DNA of 64,000 nt from Janibacter limosus NBRC 16128 (GTDB taxonomy: Bacteria; Actinomycetota; Actinomycetes; Actinomycetales; Dermatophilaceae), in NCBI RefSeq assembly GCF_001570985.1, contig NZ_BCSS01000009.1, positions 28,945 through 92,944 of the forward strand, given 5' to 3'. Made by a program: the position numbers and the translations under genes. Of this stretch, positions 44,544 through 53,190 are shown one piece after another (the first letter of the stretch is position 1; every line of letters begins with the position of its first letter). The notes below the pieces were generated by a model. It saw nothing but the letters and a program-made list of their open reading frames with translations. It was not told the origin of the DNA and ran no database searches.

Positions 44544-45264
44544 CCGAGGGAGCCTCGCGCATCAGGTCCGGCGAGGGCTCCCGGACGAGTGACGGGATGG
44601 TCCAGGCGCTCCTGACCTGCGCCCGCGCGGTCACCCGTCGATGACCGGTCGGCTGCACGAGGATCCACGGCACCGACCATCCACCCAGGCGCAGCCGCCG
44701 TCTGGCGAAGGCCTCCTCGTCCAGTCGCTGCACCGTGCCGCTGGCCGGCTCGTAGACGTCCAACGAGTCCGGCCGGTCACCGGGCAGGACGAGCGTCACG
44801 TGGCGCGGCAGCAGTCGGTTGCCGACGTAGAGGACCGCCGGCTCGCCGTCGACGACGAGGTCGAGCAGGCGGCGGTAGCGAGCCCGTAGCGACTCCTGGG
44901 AGTGGGCCCGCACAGAGAGCATCCGGTAGCGGGTGCCGACCGTGGAGGCGCCGCGCTCGAGTTCGTGCTTCATCCCCCACGGCGGTGTGCCGAGGGCCCG
45001 CGGCCAGCCGAGAGCCAGACCACCGCTTGGTCCACGCCAGCCATTGGTGCGTCCGTGGACGGTCCGCTCCCAAGCGGCGAAGCGTTCGGCCGTGGTCGTG
45101 CCCTCGGCACCCGGGACGGGTTGCCCCTCGCCAGCGGTGATCCAGCGGGCGAAGGGAGCGTCCACGAGCATCCGGGCGACCGTCGCGCACGCGGAGCCGC
45201 AGGTCGTCGGGCTCTGCTGTCGCGGACCCGAGGAACCCTGCACGAGGCGGAAGGGCGTGCTCAC
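44524..45264 (-). CDS. Hypothetical protein with a papain/C39-like cysteine-peptidase signature
   Basis: 246 residues, no signal peptide. The N-terminal QQSPTTCGSACATVARML resembles the catalytic Cys helix of C39-like peptidases, and LLPRHVTLVLPG followed by DVYEPASG fits the downstream His and Asp/Asn of that fold. No other domain is recognised. It could cleave peptides or act as a deamidase/transglutaminase-like enzyme; an inactive fold is also possible. GTG start 40 bp from clpX's end, same strand as clpX. The 3' end overlaps valS by 20 bp. Clear compositional support for coding, but function unassigned. Confidence 0.65.
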   Translation of the reverse strand: MSTPFRLVQGSSGPRQQSPTTCGSACATVARMLVDAPFARWITAGEGQPVPGAEGTTTAERFAAWERTVHGRTNGWRGPSGGLALGWPRALGTPPWGMKHELERGASTVGTRYRMLSVRAHSQESLRARYRRLLDLVVDGEPAVLYVGNRLLPRHVTLVLPGDRPDSLDVYEPASGTVQRLDEEAFARRRLRLGGWSVPWILVQPTGHRRVTARAQVRSAWTIPSLVREPSPDLMREAPSVSSSQA

Positions 45265-45304
45265 CGCTCCATCCTGTCAGGTGCGCTGAGGTGAGGACAG
45301 CGCG

Positions 45305-46582
45305 TCAGGCGGAGCGCTTGTGCTTGCGCTTGCCACTCTCCTCGTGGCGCACGATCGTCGGCAGGACGTTGTCGCGCACCACCTCGGAGGTCACGACGAT
45401 CTGCTTGATGCCCTCGTCGCTCGGGGTGTCGAACATGACCGGCATGAGCACCTCCTCGAGGATCGCGCGCAGGCCACGAGCACCGGTGGCGCGGGCGATG
45501 GCCGAGTCGGCGATGGCCTCGAGCGCGTCGTCGGTGAACTCCAGCTCGACGCCGTCGATGGCGAACATCTTGCGGTACTGCTTGACCAAGGCGTTCTTGG
45601 GCTCGGAGAGGATCTGGACGAGCGCGTCGCGGTCCAGCGGCGTGACCGTGGTGATGATCGGCAGCCGGCCGATGAACTCGGGGATGAGGCCGAACTTCAT
45701 CAGGTCCTCGGGCATGACATCGGTGATCGCCTCGGCGAGGTCGCTCGCCTTGTGCAGCTGCGAGCCGAAGCCCAGCCCCTTTTTGCCGACGCGCGACTCG
45801 ATGATCTTTTCCAAGCCGGCGAAGGCACCGCCGACGATGAAGAGGACATTGGTCGTGTCGATCTGGATGAACTCCTGGTGCGGGTGCTTGCGCCCACCCT
45901 GCGGCGGCACCGACGCCGTCGTGCCCTCGAGGATCTTCAGCAGGGCCTGCTGGACGCCTTCACCGGAGACGTCACGGGTGATCGACGGGTTCTCCGACTT
46001 GCGGGCCACCTTGTCGATCTCGTCGATGTAGATGATCCCCTGCTCGGCCTTCTTGGTGTCGTAGTCAGCGGCCTGGATCAGCTTGAGGAGGATGTTCTCG
46101 ACGTCCTCACCGACATAGCCGGCCTCGGTCAACGCCGTCGCATCGGCGATGGCGAAGGGGACGTTGAGCATCCGGGCGAGGGTCTGCGCGAGGTAGGTCT
46201 TGCCACAGCCGGTCGGACCCACGAGCAGGATGTTGGACTTGGAGATGTCGACGTGGTCCTCGTCGCGCTTGGCGGCGGCGCCCTCATCAGCCTGGATGCG
46301 CTTGTAGTGGTTGTACACGGCGACGGCCAGGGCCTTCTTCGCCTTGTCCTGGCCGACGATGTAGGTCTCGAGGAAGTCGTAGATCTCGCGCGGCTTGGGC
46401 AGCTCGTCGAGGCCGAGGTCACCGCCGTCGGTGAGCTCCTCCTCGATGATCTCGTTGCACAGGTCGATGCACTCGTCGCAGATGTACACCCCGGGACCAG
46501 CGATGAGCTTCTTGACCTGCTTCTGGGACTTGCCGCAGAAGGAGCACTTGAGCAGATCGCCGCTCTCGCCGACTCGTGCCAC
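45305..46582 (-). CDS. clpX: ATP-dependent Clp protease ATP-binding subunit ClpX
   Basis: 425 residues. Zinc-binding domain C13-C16 and C35-C38 at the start, Walker A GPTGCGKT near 118-125, Walker B IIYIDEID, the pore loop GYVG, the ClpP-docking IGF-type loop (here GFGS region) and the sensor-2 TGARGLR. It unfolds tagged proteins and feeds ClpP1P2. GTG start chosen, with AGAGGA about nine bases upstream; the frame is open further but without homology. It lies downstream of clpP1-clpP2, separated by a small gene, so it may have its own promoter. Confidence 0.97.
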   Translation of the reverse strand: MARVGESGDLLKCSFCGKSQKQVKKLIAGPGVYICDECIDLCNEIIEEELTDGGDLGLDELPKPREIYDFLETYIVGQDKAKKALAVAVYNHYKRIQADEGAAAKRDEDHVDISKSNILLVGPTGCGKTYLAQTLARMLNVPFAIADATALTEAGYVGEDVENILLKLIQAADYDTKKAEQGIIYIDEIDKVARKSENPSITRDVSGEGVQQALLKILEGTTASVPPQGGRKHPHQEFIQIDTTNVLFIVGGAFAGLEKIIESRVGKKGLGFGSQLHKASDLAEAITDVMPEDLMKFGLIPEFIGRLPIITTVTPLDRDALVQILSEPKNALVKQYRKMFAIDGVELEFTDDALEAIADSAIARATGARGLRAILEEVLMPVMFDTPSDEGIKQIVVTSEVVRDNVLPTIVRHEESGKRKHKRSA

Positions 46583-46606
46583 GTCAGGTGTCCTCTCATC
46601 CCGGGT

Positions 46607-46621
46607 CGACCACTGTGGTCG
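46607..46621. promoter_or_regulatory. Perfect 7+1+7 inverted repeat upstream of clpX
   Basis: CGACCAC-T-GTGGTCG lies 25 bases before the clpX GTG. It could be a regulator site or a stem in the mRNA leader near the ribosome binding site. No family consensus recognised. Confidence 0.35.
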
Positions 46622-46722
46622 CTGTCCCTCGACCGTACCCAACGGGGTCGGTCTCCTGCTCCATTGGACACTGCTCGAAGGGGGCGCGTCGCCCTGTTCC
46701 GCTATCAGCGGAACGGGGGCGC

Positions 46723-46986
46723 TCACGTGCCGTCGTCGCCCTCGTCCGGGTCCTCCCGCAGGTGCTCGCGGATGCTGTCGACCACCGCCGCGACGACGTC
46801 GTGCACGAGGCCGGCCGGGCCCTGCCGTGACGGGTCAGCGTCCGACGCCGCCTCAGTCACCCTCCCCATGCCGTACTCGGCGCGGATGTCCTCCATCGTC
46901 GCCGTCGAGCCCTTCCGGCCGTACTCGACGATGCCCCCGCACGAGCTCACGCTCCAGCCCTGCTCCTGGCTCCCGGTGGCGATCAC
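46723..46986 (-). CDS. Small hypothetical protein
   Basis: About 87 residues from a GTG with AGGGGG 12 bases upstream. No family named with confidence. The first half is beta-like ([22 protein letters not shown]), the second half an acidic helix ending DPDEGDDGT. No signal or membrane segment. It is on the clp strand, between clpP2 and clpX. A gene rather than chance is favoured by codon usage with G/C at third positions and lack of a better frame; an ATG eight bases upstream runs into a stop after two codons. Confidence 0.5.
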   Translation of the reverse strand: MIATGSQEQGWSVSSCGGIVEYGRKGSTATMEDIRAEYGMGRVTEAASDADPSRQGPAGLVHDVVAAVVDSIREHLREDPDEGDDGT

Positions 46987-47200
46987 GACATAGCGATACC
47001 CCCTTGTTCAGATTCAGACCGCAGGCGCTGCCCTACCTCGCGGTGCTCACCTCGACGGACGACCCAGTGGTGCCCTTCCAGGCGCGCAGGACGCTGGGGC
47101 CGTGGACATACAGCAGCGCCAGGAGGAGACGTCTCATGGTCATCGGACGCAGCGCGCGACCGTTTGGTTCCGCGTGTCGTACTGCAGTTCGTCCCCAGGC
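46987..47200. other. Spacer between the small gene and the clpP2 terminator
   Basis: No convincing gene. A minus-strand frame from an ATG at 47143 could encode 36 residues starting MTMRRLLLALLYVHG, hydrophobic at first and ending within this spacer, but there is no supporting ribosome binding site or homology that I recognise. Confidence 0.3.
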
Positions 47201-47239
47201 ACGACACAGGGCCCCGGGAGTCCCGGGGCCCTGCGTCGT
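47201..47239 (-). terminator. Strong hairpin after clpP2
   Basis: A near-perfect inverted repeat, CAGGGCCCCGGGA pairing with its complement and extended outward to about 18 bp with one mismatch. It lies just past the clpP2 stop codon and probably ends the clpP1-clpP2 transcript. Confidence 0.75.
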
Positions 47240-47251
47240 CGTCGATCTCGC

Positions 47252-47926
47252 TCAGTCCTCGATCGAGGCCTTGCGCGGGGTGAGCACCTCGTCGATGAGG
47301 CCGTACTCCTTGGCCTCGGCCGCGGAGAGGATCTTGTCGCGCTCGATGTCCTCGCGGACCTCCTCGGCGGTCTTGCCCGAGTGCGAGGCCCAGGTCTCCT
47401 CGAGCCAGGTGCGCATGCGCAGCACCTCGTTGGCCTGGATCTCGATGTCCGAGGCCTGGCCGTACTCGCCACCGGCGAGCGCCGGCTGGTGGATCAGCAC
47501 ACGGGCGTTGGGCAGCGCGAAGCGCTTGCCGGGGGCACCGGCCGCCAGGAGCACCGCGGCCGCCGAGGCAGCCTGACCGATGACGAAGGTCTGGATGTCG
47601 GGACGGATGTACTGCATGGTGTCGTAGATCGCCGTCATGGCGGTGAACGAGCCACCGGGGCTGTTGATGTACATCAGGATGTCGCGCTCGGGCTCCATCG
47701 ACTCCAGCACGAGGAGCTGGGCGATGACATCGTCCGCGGAGGCGTCGTCCACCTGGACCCCGAGGAAGATGATCCGGTCCTCGAAGAGCTTGGTGTACGG
47801 GTCCGTGCGCTTCATGCCGTACGAGGTGCGCTCCTCGAACTGCGGCAGGACATAGCGGTTGGAGGGGCCGGGGCGGAGTGCGGCCGAGCCCGGCTGGTGG
47901 GTGCGCAGCTGTGCGTCGAAGTTCAT
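47252..47926 (-). CDS. clpP2: ATP-dependent Clp protease proteolytic subunit ClpP2
   Basis: 224-residue serine peptidase. Catalytic Ser in QAASAAAVL, His in VLIHQPAL and the downstream Asp in ERDKILS. The N-terminus carries a propeptide-like extension ending before NRYVLPQFEERTSYG, as in actinobacterial ClpP2. It pairs with ClpP1 as two heptamer rings. Follows clpP1 by 31 bp. Confidence 0.96.
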   Translation of the reverse strand: MNFDAQLRTHQPGSAALRPGPSNRYVLPQFEERTSYGMKRTDPYTKLFEDRIIFLGVQVDDASADDVIAQLLVLESMEPERDILMYINSPGGSFTAMTAIYDTMQYIRPDIQTFVIGQAASAAAVLLAAGAPGKRFALPNARVLIHQPALAGGEYGQASDIEIQANEVLRMRTWLEETWASHSGKTAEEVREDIERDKILSAAEAKEYGLIDEVLTPRKASIED

Positions 47927-47957
47927 GGGTTCTCCTCAGAGGCTCTCGGGTCGGGGC

Positions 47958-48590
47958 TCAGTCGCTGATGGGGTTGTCGTCCCCGCGGCCGGCCTGGTCG
48001 GAGCGCTCGAAGACGTGGTCGACGAAGCCGTACTCCTTGGCCTCCGTCGCGCCGAACCACCGGTCGCGGTCGGAGTCCTTGTGGATCTGCTCGATGGTCT
48101 GACCGGTGTGCTCGGCGATGAGCTCGGCCATCTGGTCCTTGACGAAGAGCATCTGCTCGGCCTGGATCTTGATGTCCGAGGCCGTACCGCCGATGCCGCC
48201 GGAGGGCTGGTGCATCATCACGCGGGCGTGCGGCGTCGCGTAGCGCTTGCCGTGGGTGCCGGACGAGAGCAGGAACTGCCCCATCGAGGCGGCGAGCCCC
48301 ATGGCCACGGTCGCGACATCGTTGGGGATCCACTTCATCGTGTCGTAGATCGCCATGCCGGCCGAGATCGAGCCACCGGGGCTGTTGATGTAGAGCCAGA
48401 TGTCGGCCTGGGGGTCCTCGGCCGCCAGGAGCAGCATCTGGGCGCAGATGGCGTTGGCGTTGTCATCACGCACATCCGAGCCGAGGAAGATGATGCGCTC
48501 CTTGAGGAGGCGCTGGTAGATGTGGTCGTCGAGACCCATTCCGCCCTGCGGGCCGGCCGCGACGATCTCGCTGCTGTTGCTCACGCTCAC
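47958..48590 (-). CDS. clpP1: ATP-dependent Clp protease proteolytic subunit ClpP1
   Basis: About 210 residues. Catalytic Ser in [10 protein letters not shown], His in VMMHQPSG, Asp in DSDRDRWF. Start set at a GTG with GGAG six bases upstream (GGAGAAGCGA then GTG); an upstream ATG is open but adds non-conserved residues. Forms the mixed ClpP1P2 tetradecamer essential in many actinobacteria. A ClgR-like box lies about 100 bp upstream. Confidence 0.95.
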   Translation of the reverse strand: MSVSNSSEIVAAGPQGGMGLDDHIYQRLLKERIIFLGSDVRDDNANAICAQMLLLAAEDPQADIWLYINSPGGSISAGMAIYDTMKWIPNDVATVAMGLAASMGQFLLSSGTHGKRYATPHARVMMHQPSGGIGGTASDIKIQAEQMLFVKDQMAELIAEHTGQTIEQIHKDSDRDRWFGATEAKEYGFVDHVFERSDQAGRGDDNPISD

Positions 48591-48685
48591 TCGCTTCTCC
48601 GCCCTGTGGCGGTTGCTCTCGTGGTTCACGACTTTCACTGACCCTAACGTCCGCTCCCTGCGCATGTTTCCCGCCTCCCGCACGT

Positions 48686-48699
48686 GTTCGCCCTGAGCG
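48686..48699 (+). promoter_or_regulatory. ClgR-type operator upstream of clpP1
   Basis: GTTCGCCCTGAGCG fits the published Streptomyces ClgR pattern GTTCGC-Y-N4-GCG, and its complement contains CGC-YNANR-GCG. ClgR activates clpP1P2 in Streptomyces, Corynebacterium and Mycobacterium. Location about 95-110 bp upstream of the clpP1 start codon suits an activator. Confidence 0.55.
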
Positions 48700-48706
48700 C
48701 AACACG

Positions 48707-48736
48707 GGGACGAAGGGGGAGGTCCCCCTTCGTCCC
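48707..48736 (-). terminator. Perfect hairpin downstream of the small membrane peptide gene
   Basis: GGGACGAAGGGGGA pairs over 14 bp with its complement around a two-base centre, six bases past the stop codon of the 41-residue gene. It separates the GH13 unit from the clpP1 promoter. Both arms carry the CGAAGGGGG 9-mer. Confidence 0.7.
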
Positions 48737-48741
48737 GCCGG

Positions 48742-48867
48742 TCACCCGAGGACGAGGTTGAGGACCACGGTGAGGACCACCGAGGCGAGGAGCGAGAACA
48801 GGATCATCCCGAGGCACCCCCAGGCGCCCCCCAGGGGACGGACCCGGATCCGTGGACGTTCGCTCAT
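48742..48867 (-). CDS. 41-residue membrane peptide coupled to the GH13 gene
   Basis: A short gene whose ATG overlaps the GH13 stop codon by four bases (ATGA) and which ends just before a terminator. A basic N-terminus ([14 protein letters not shown]) is followed by one membrane helix (about 17-40). The GAGCAG just before its ATG is a weak ribosome binding site inside the upstream gene. The overlap and terminator argue for real translation. Function unknown; possibly a membrane anchor or regulator of its partner. Confidence 0.6.
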   Translation of the reverse strand: MSERPRIRVRPLGGAWGCLGMILFSLLASVVLTVVLNLVLG

Positions 48868-51128
48868 GACTGCTCCTTCGGTGGCGTGACGAGCAGGGCC
48901 AGTCCGCCGAAGCCCTCGAGCTCGACGGTGAAGCCCCGGAGCTGGTCGACCTCTCCGAGGGCACGACCGTCTCCCATGTCCATCAGCTGCGACCCGGGTT
49001 CGAGCACCTCACTGATGACGGTGCCGACGACCGGCTCCTCGCCGAAGTTGAGCACGCTCACCTGCAGCTGTCCGGGGACCTGCTCGTACTCGTGCACCAT
49101 GACGAGCATCGAGGGGTGGGAGACGTCGGGCACGTCGACCTGTCGGGTCGTCGCGATACCGAAGTAGCCCCGCAGGTGCAGCACGTCCCGCAGCCGCGAG
49201 GCGAAGGAGCCCGGGTCCTCGAGCTGGGTGTCGAGCGGCCCGTAGAGTACCCGCGAGCGCGGGATGCCCGACGAGGACGCCGTCGCCTCCGGGGCCACGT
49301 CCAGCAGGTCGTAGGCCGGTCGGTGGATCCAGCGCGTGTCACCCTCGCGCAGCAGCGGCTCGATCTGCTCCGCCGGGATGGGCAGCGCCCCCACGAGGTC
49401 CCATCCCGACAGGGCGAAGACACCCGGCTGGAGGGCGTTGAACATCGCCAGGAGCAGGTGGGCACGGCGCACCCGGTCGATGTCGGCGTCGGTGAGTGCG
49501 TCGAGGTCGCGCAGCCCGAGGGCGGCGGTCACCACCGACGCGGTCGTCGAGGCGATGCCGTTGGTCGTGAAGACGAGGTTGTACGGCGCTGCCTCGCCCG
49601 TGAGGGCGTCGGTGAGCTCCTGCCGGATCGTCTCGGCGAGGTCCTCCCCGGTCGTCGCCTGCCCGCGGAAGGTGAACTCGTCGTCGCGGTGCCGGCTGGC
49701 GAAGTGGACGAGCTCGTAGGTCATCTCGTCGTGGTTCTGCAGCGCGTGGACCAGTCCGGCGGCATCGACCCCGAGCTCCATCGCCTCGCGCAGGGTGAGC
49801 CGGAGGAACTCGGTGTCCCCGGTCGCGAGCGCGTGGTGGTAGGCCGGTCGGTTGACGAAGTCGTACGACAGGTCGGCTCCGCCCGCCGCGGTGTCGCGGA
49901 TGTCCTCGATGGACAGGTTGAGCTCCTGGAAGGTGAAGCCGCCGACCTTGCGCACCATCGACCCGATGAGCTGGTTGGCGGCCTGCGAGAGCGGATGCCC
50001 CTCCGACCACGCCGGACCGATGTCGAGGGTGCGCTCGACACCCAGGAAGCCGTTGGCATCCAGCCGCAGACCGCCGGACCCGAGGTCGCCGAGGCTGTGG
50101 AGCGCATCACCGATGACCAGCCGCATCCCGGCGAAGGTGGGGTCCAGCCAGTTGATCGACGGCTGCCCCTCCTTGAAGTAGTGCAGGTAGACCCAGCGGC
50201 GCATCACCCCGTCGGGACCGGTCACCGGGGCCGTCGCCGACCAGTTGGTGTCCTTCAGCCCCGGGACGTGGAAGATCACCCGCTGCAGCTCGCCGATGAT
50301 GTGGCCGGCCTCGGCGAGCGCTGCCTCCGCGTCCTCGTCGAGGTTGACCGAGTCACGGCCCTCGGGGACATCCGGCAGCAGGTGCCACTCGTCCGGCGGG
50401 ATGGCGACCATGTGGTAGATCCCGGGATAGTCGTCGACACCCAGCTCGGCGAGGCGGAAGTCCGCGCCCTTGCCCGTGTGCCCGGGGACGATGTCGTCCA
50501 GGACCGTGCCCTCGTGGTCCGCGGCCACCCGGCACATCTCGCGGTAGTCGTCCTCGCTGCCGAAGAGCTCGTCGATGTGTGTGGCCACCCGGTCGAAGTG
50601 CCCGTCGACGCTCGGCGTGGGGCTCCACCCCGACAGGCCGCCGGCCTGCTTGACAGGACCTGTGTGCAGCGCGTGGATCCCGATCTGCTGGAAGGTCTGC
50701 CACAGGCGGGGGTCCGCGAGGGAGGCGAGGAAGGAGCGGCCCGGTCGGGTGATCATCGAGATCGGGTATGCGGTGAACCACACCGACGCCGCCTGCACCG
50801 CCGCGCGCGGGTCCGGCTGGGCGTACGGGTTCTGCCACATGGCACCGATCCCGGTGAACTGCCCGGCGATCTCCTTGGCGTCCTGGAGCATCGACTGGCC
50901 GCGCAGCCACTCCACGTACACCGGGTTGGCGCCCTCGGGCTCCCCCGAGCGCACCTGTGCGGCCGACGGTGCGCCCTGCGGTCGCAGCCGGGCGCGAGGT
51001 CGCAGGGCCCGGGGCCGGGCGGGGTAGAAGATGTCGGCGAAGTTGGGCGCCCCCGGCTGCTCGACGTCGAGCGCCTCGGGCTGGTCCACCGGGAACGGCT
51101 CGGGCAAGGCCTCGTCGGAGTCAGTCAT
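48864..51128 (-). CDS. GH13 family glycosidase/transglycosylase, trehalose-synthase-like
   Basis: 754 residues. A GH13 TIM barrel with the catalytic triad visible: nucleophile D357 in GLRLDANG, acid/base E402 in FTFQELNL, and transition-state D467 in QNHDEMTYE. Region I reads DIVPGH rather than the usual D-x3-NH. The first 70 residues are Pro/Arg-rich and likely disordered; the last 100 form a beta-sandwich. The order of regions resembles trehalose synthase, which interconverts maltose and trehalose, but the protein is longer and the substrate is uncertain. The ATG follows the thioesterase gene by ten bases, so these two are co-transcribed. Confidence 0.8.
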   Translation of the reverse strand: MTDSDEALPEPFPVDQPEALDVEQPGAPNFADIFYPARPRALRPRARLRPQGAPSAAQVRSGEPEGANPVYVEWLRGQSMLQDAKEIAGQFTGIGAMWQNPYAQPDPRAAVQAASVWFTAYPISMITRPGRSFLASLADPRLWQTFQQIGIHALHTGPVKQAGGLSGWSPTPSVDGHFDRVATHIDELFGSEDDYREMCRVAADHEGTVLDDIVPGHTGKGADFRLAELGVDDYPGIYHMVAIPPDEWHLLPDVPEGRDSVNLDEDAEAALAEAGHIIGELQRVIFHVPGLKDTNWSATAPVTGPDGVMRRWVYLHYFKEGQPSINWLDPTFAGMRLVIGDALHSLGDLGSGGLRLDANGFLGVERTLDIGPAWSEGHPLSQAANQLIGSMVRKVGGFTFQELNLSIEDIRDTAAGGADLSYDFVNRPAYHHALATGDTEFLRLTLREAMELGVDAAGLVHALQNHDEMTYELVHFASRHRDDEFTFRGQATTGEDLAETIRQELTDALTGEAAPYNLVFTTNGIASTTASVVTAALGLRDLDALTDADIDRVRRAHLLLAMFNALQPGVFALSGWDLVGALPIPAEQIEPLLREGDTRWIHRPAYDLLDVAPEATASSSGIPRSRVLYGPLDTQLEDPGSFASRLRDVLHLRGYFGIATTRQVDVPDVSHPSMLVMVHEYEQVPGQLQVSVLNFGEEPVVGTVISEVLEPGSQLMDMGDGRALGEVDQLRGFTVELEGFGGLALLVTPPKEQS

Positions 51129-51138
51129 GCCGACCACG

Positions 51139-51855
51139 CTACGGCGCCGACGGCTCCTGCGCGGCCTCGCCACCGGGAGCGATGCCCACCGCGTCGCCCG
51201 TGGGCCGGTCGAGATGCTCGCGCGCCCACCGGGGCACGACGAAGAGCGCCTCGGCGTCGGCGGTGACCCGGTCCTGCGGATCGCGGATCTCCCCGCGCGC
51301 GTAGACCTTCCACCCGTCGACCCGCTCGACCCAGCCGCGGCACTGCAGCTCGACACCGAGGGGTGTCGGCAGCCGGTAGGTCGTGTTGAGGTAGGCGGTC
51401 ATGCCGGGCAGCCCCAGGCGAGCGGGCACCGACCCGAGGACCTGGTCGAGGATCGCCGCGATGATGCCGCCGTGGACACATCCGGGCGGGCCCTCGTAGC
51501 CCGCGCCGAGCGTCGTGGTGCAGCTGGTGCTCCCGGTGTCGTCACCGGTGACGTGCAGCGGTGGGGCGATGGGGTTGCGCGTCCCTACCATGGCATTGCC
51601 GTGGTCGCGCAGCCTGCCGGCGCTGTCGGTCTCGAGACCAAGCGGTCCCTCCTGCGCGTCGGCGAGCAGGCGGGCGGTGAGCGCCTCGACCTGCTCGGTC
51701 ACGGCGACCAGGTCAGGTCCGTCGACCCGCGTGCGCACGGTGGCATCCGCGAGCGCACGCACGCTCGTGGCCAGACCCGACTGGGCCTCCTCGAGCGCCG
51801 CGAGCCCCACGGGGTCCTCGACAGGGAAGGGGGAGGCGAAGGCTCCGTCGGTCAT
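51139..51855 (-). CDS. PaaI-like hotdog-fold thioesterase
   Basis: 238 residues. The C-terminal half is a hotdog fold with [20 protein letters not shown], the catalytic loop and helix of PaaI/YbgC-type acyl-CoA thioesterases. The first 80 residues are an alpha-helical extension seen in some actinobacterial homologues. GGAGAGCAC precedes the ATG. Ends ten bases before the GH13 gene. It probably hydrolyses an acyl-CoA; no pathway is visible nearby. Confidence 0.8.
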   Translation of the reverse strand: MTDGAFASPFPVEDPVGLAALEEAQSGLATSVRALADATVRTRVDGPDLVAVTEQVEALTARLLADAQEGPLGLETDSAGRLRDHGNAMVGTRNPIAPPLHVTGDDTGSTSCTTTLGAGYEGPPGCVHGGIIAAILDQVLGSVPARLGLPGMTAYLNTTYRLPTPLGVELQCRGWVERVDGWKVYARGEIRDPQDRVTADAEALFVVPRWAREHLDRPTGDAVGIAPGGEAAQEPSAP

Positions 51856-51936
51856 GTGCTCTCCTCGTACGCCTGCTGTTGAACACCTGTCCAACAGCGC
51901 ATCTGCCTAGGGTAATGCCGATTCAGGTCGGCCGGG

Positions 51937-53103
51937 TCAGCGCCCTTCGGACCCGCGTTCCCGCACGGCGGGGACGGCGAGGAGTGCTGGTAGCGCGAGC
52001 AGTCCGACGACGAGGAGGGAGCGCAGGATCCCCGTGTGGTCAGCGATCATCCCGAGCAGCGGTGGTCCGACGATGAAGGCCAGGTAGCCGATGGTCGAGA
52101 CGACGGACAGTCGGGCCGCGGCCCGGGCCGGGTCGTCCGCGGCGGCACTCATCCCCGTCGGGAAGCCCAGGCTGGCGCCGACGCCCCAGAGCACGACACC
52201 GACGAAGGCGGTCGCGGTGTTGCCCAGGACGACGAGCAACGAGCCCAGGATCGCCAGGACGAAGAGCACCCGCAGCACCGGCACGCGGCCGTGACGGTCG
52301 AGCAGCCGCACCCCGAGCAGTCGACCGGCGGTCATGGCGGCGAGGAAGGTCGCAAAGGCCAGCACGCCGATCTCCTCGGGCTGGTCGTGGCCCTCCGTGA
52401 CCGCGAGCGCGATCCAGTCGTTGGCCGTGCCCTCGGTGAGCGCGGCGACGAGGACGACCAGACCGATGACGAGGGTGCGCGGCTCGAGCCAGGCGCTGCC
52501 GGGCCGCTCTCCGGCGGGGTCCCCCTCCCCCGCCTCGAGCCCGCGGGCGAGGAAGCGACGCGGCACCCACAGCCCGACGGCCAGCGCGAGGACCCCCGCT
52601 GCCGGCAGGTGGGCGATCACCGGCACGTCGAAGCGCACGAGCGCTGCGGCCACGAGTGCACCCACGACCGTGCCGCCGGAGAAGAAGGCATGGAAGATCG
52701 GCATGACCGTGCGCCCGAGCTGCTGCTCGACCGCCGCGCCCTCGTGGTTCATCGAGACATCCCACAGCGAGATCCCGACGGCGACGACGAAGATCGCGGC
52801 CGCCGTCACCGTGACATCTCCCAGGACGTCGACCGCGAGGCCCAGCGCCACCAGCCCCGCCGCGACGGTGACGACCCCGATCATCACCGTGCGCGCCGCA
52901 CCGACCGCGGTGATGACCCGGCCGGCGAAGGGCAGGGCGAGCACGGAGCCGAGCGCCCCGACGAGCAGGGTGCGCCCGAGCTCGCCGGGCGTGAGGCCGA
53001 GCTGCTCGCGGATCGTGGGGATGCGCGAGGCCCAGGAGGCGAAGGCGAAGCCGCTCACGGCGAAGGTCGCCAGCACGGCATTGCGCGCGGTCGTGGTCTG
53101 CAT
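51937..53103 (-). CDS. Major facilitator superfamily transporter
   Basis: About 388 residues with 12 predicted membrane helices. The N-terminal FASWASRIPTIREQLGLTPGELG and ISLWDVSMNHEGAAVE patterns are those of MFS carriers often labelled fucose-permease/AraJ-like. ATG with GAGG eight bases upstream chosen over an ATG nine codons earlier that lacks one. Substrate unknown. Downstream of tig on the same strand, but separated by a strong hairpin. Confidence 0.82.
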   Translation of the reverse strand: MQTTTARNAVLATFAVSGFAFASWASRIPTIREQLGLTPGELGRTLLVGALGSVLALPFAGRVITAVGAARTVMIGVVTVAAGLVALGLAVDVLGDVTVTAAAIFVVAVGISLWDVSMNHEGAAVEQQLGRTVMPIFHAFFSGGTVVGALVAAALVRFDVPVIAHLPAAGVLALAVGLWVPRRFLARGLEAGEGDPAGERPGSAWLEPRTLVIGLVVLVAALTEGTANDWIALAVTEGHDQPEEIGVLAFATFLAAMTAGRLLGVRLLDRHGRVPVLRVLFVLAILGSLLVVLGNTATAFVGVVLWGVGASLGFPTGMSAAADDPARAAARLSVVSTIGYLAFIVGPPLLGMIADHTGILRSLLVVGLLALPALLAVPAVRERGSEGR

Positions 53104-53135
53104 CTGGTCCTCACCTCCTGCGACGGACATGACGA

Positions 53136-53170
53136 AGGGGGGTCACCGCCGGTCCGGCGGTGACCCCCCT
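53136..53170 (-). terminator. Perfect 15-bp hairpin after tig
   Basis: AGGGGGGTCACCGCC pairs with its exact complement around GGTCC, immediately downstream of the trigger factor gene. Very stable; a likely terminator for tig. The left arm overlaps the over-represented 9-mer. Confidence 0.8.
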
Positions 53171-53190
53171 GCGTCGGGGTGGAGCGTGGT

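Noticed and set aside
46983..47207. 74-codon minus-strand frame upstream of the small gene near clpX
   Set aside because: No start with ribosome binding site, no hydrophobic or domain pattern, and it overlaps the clpP2 terminator hairpin.
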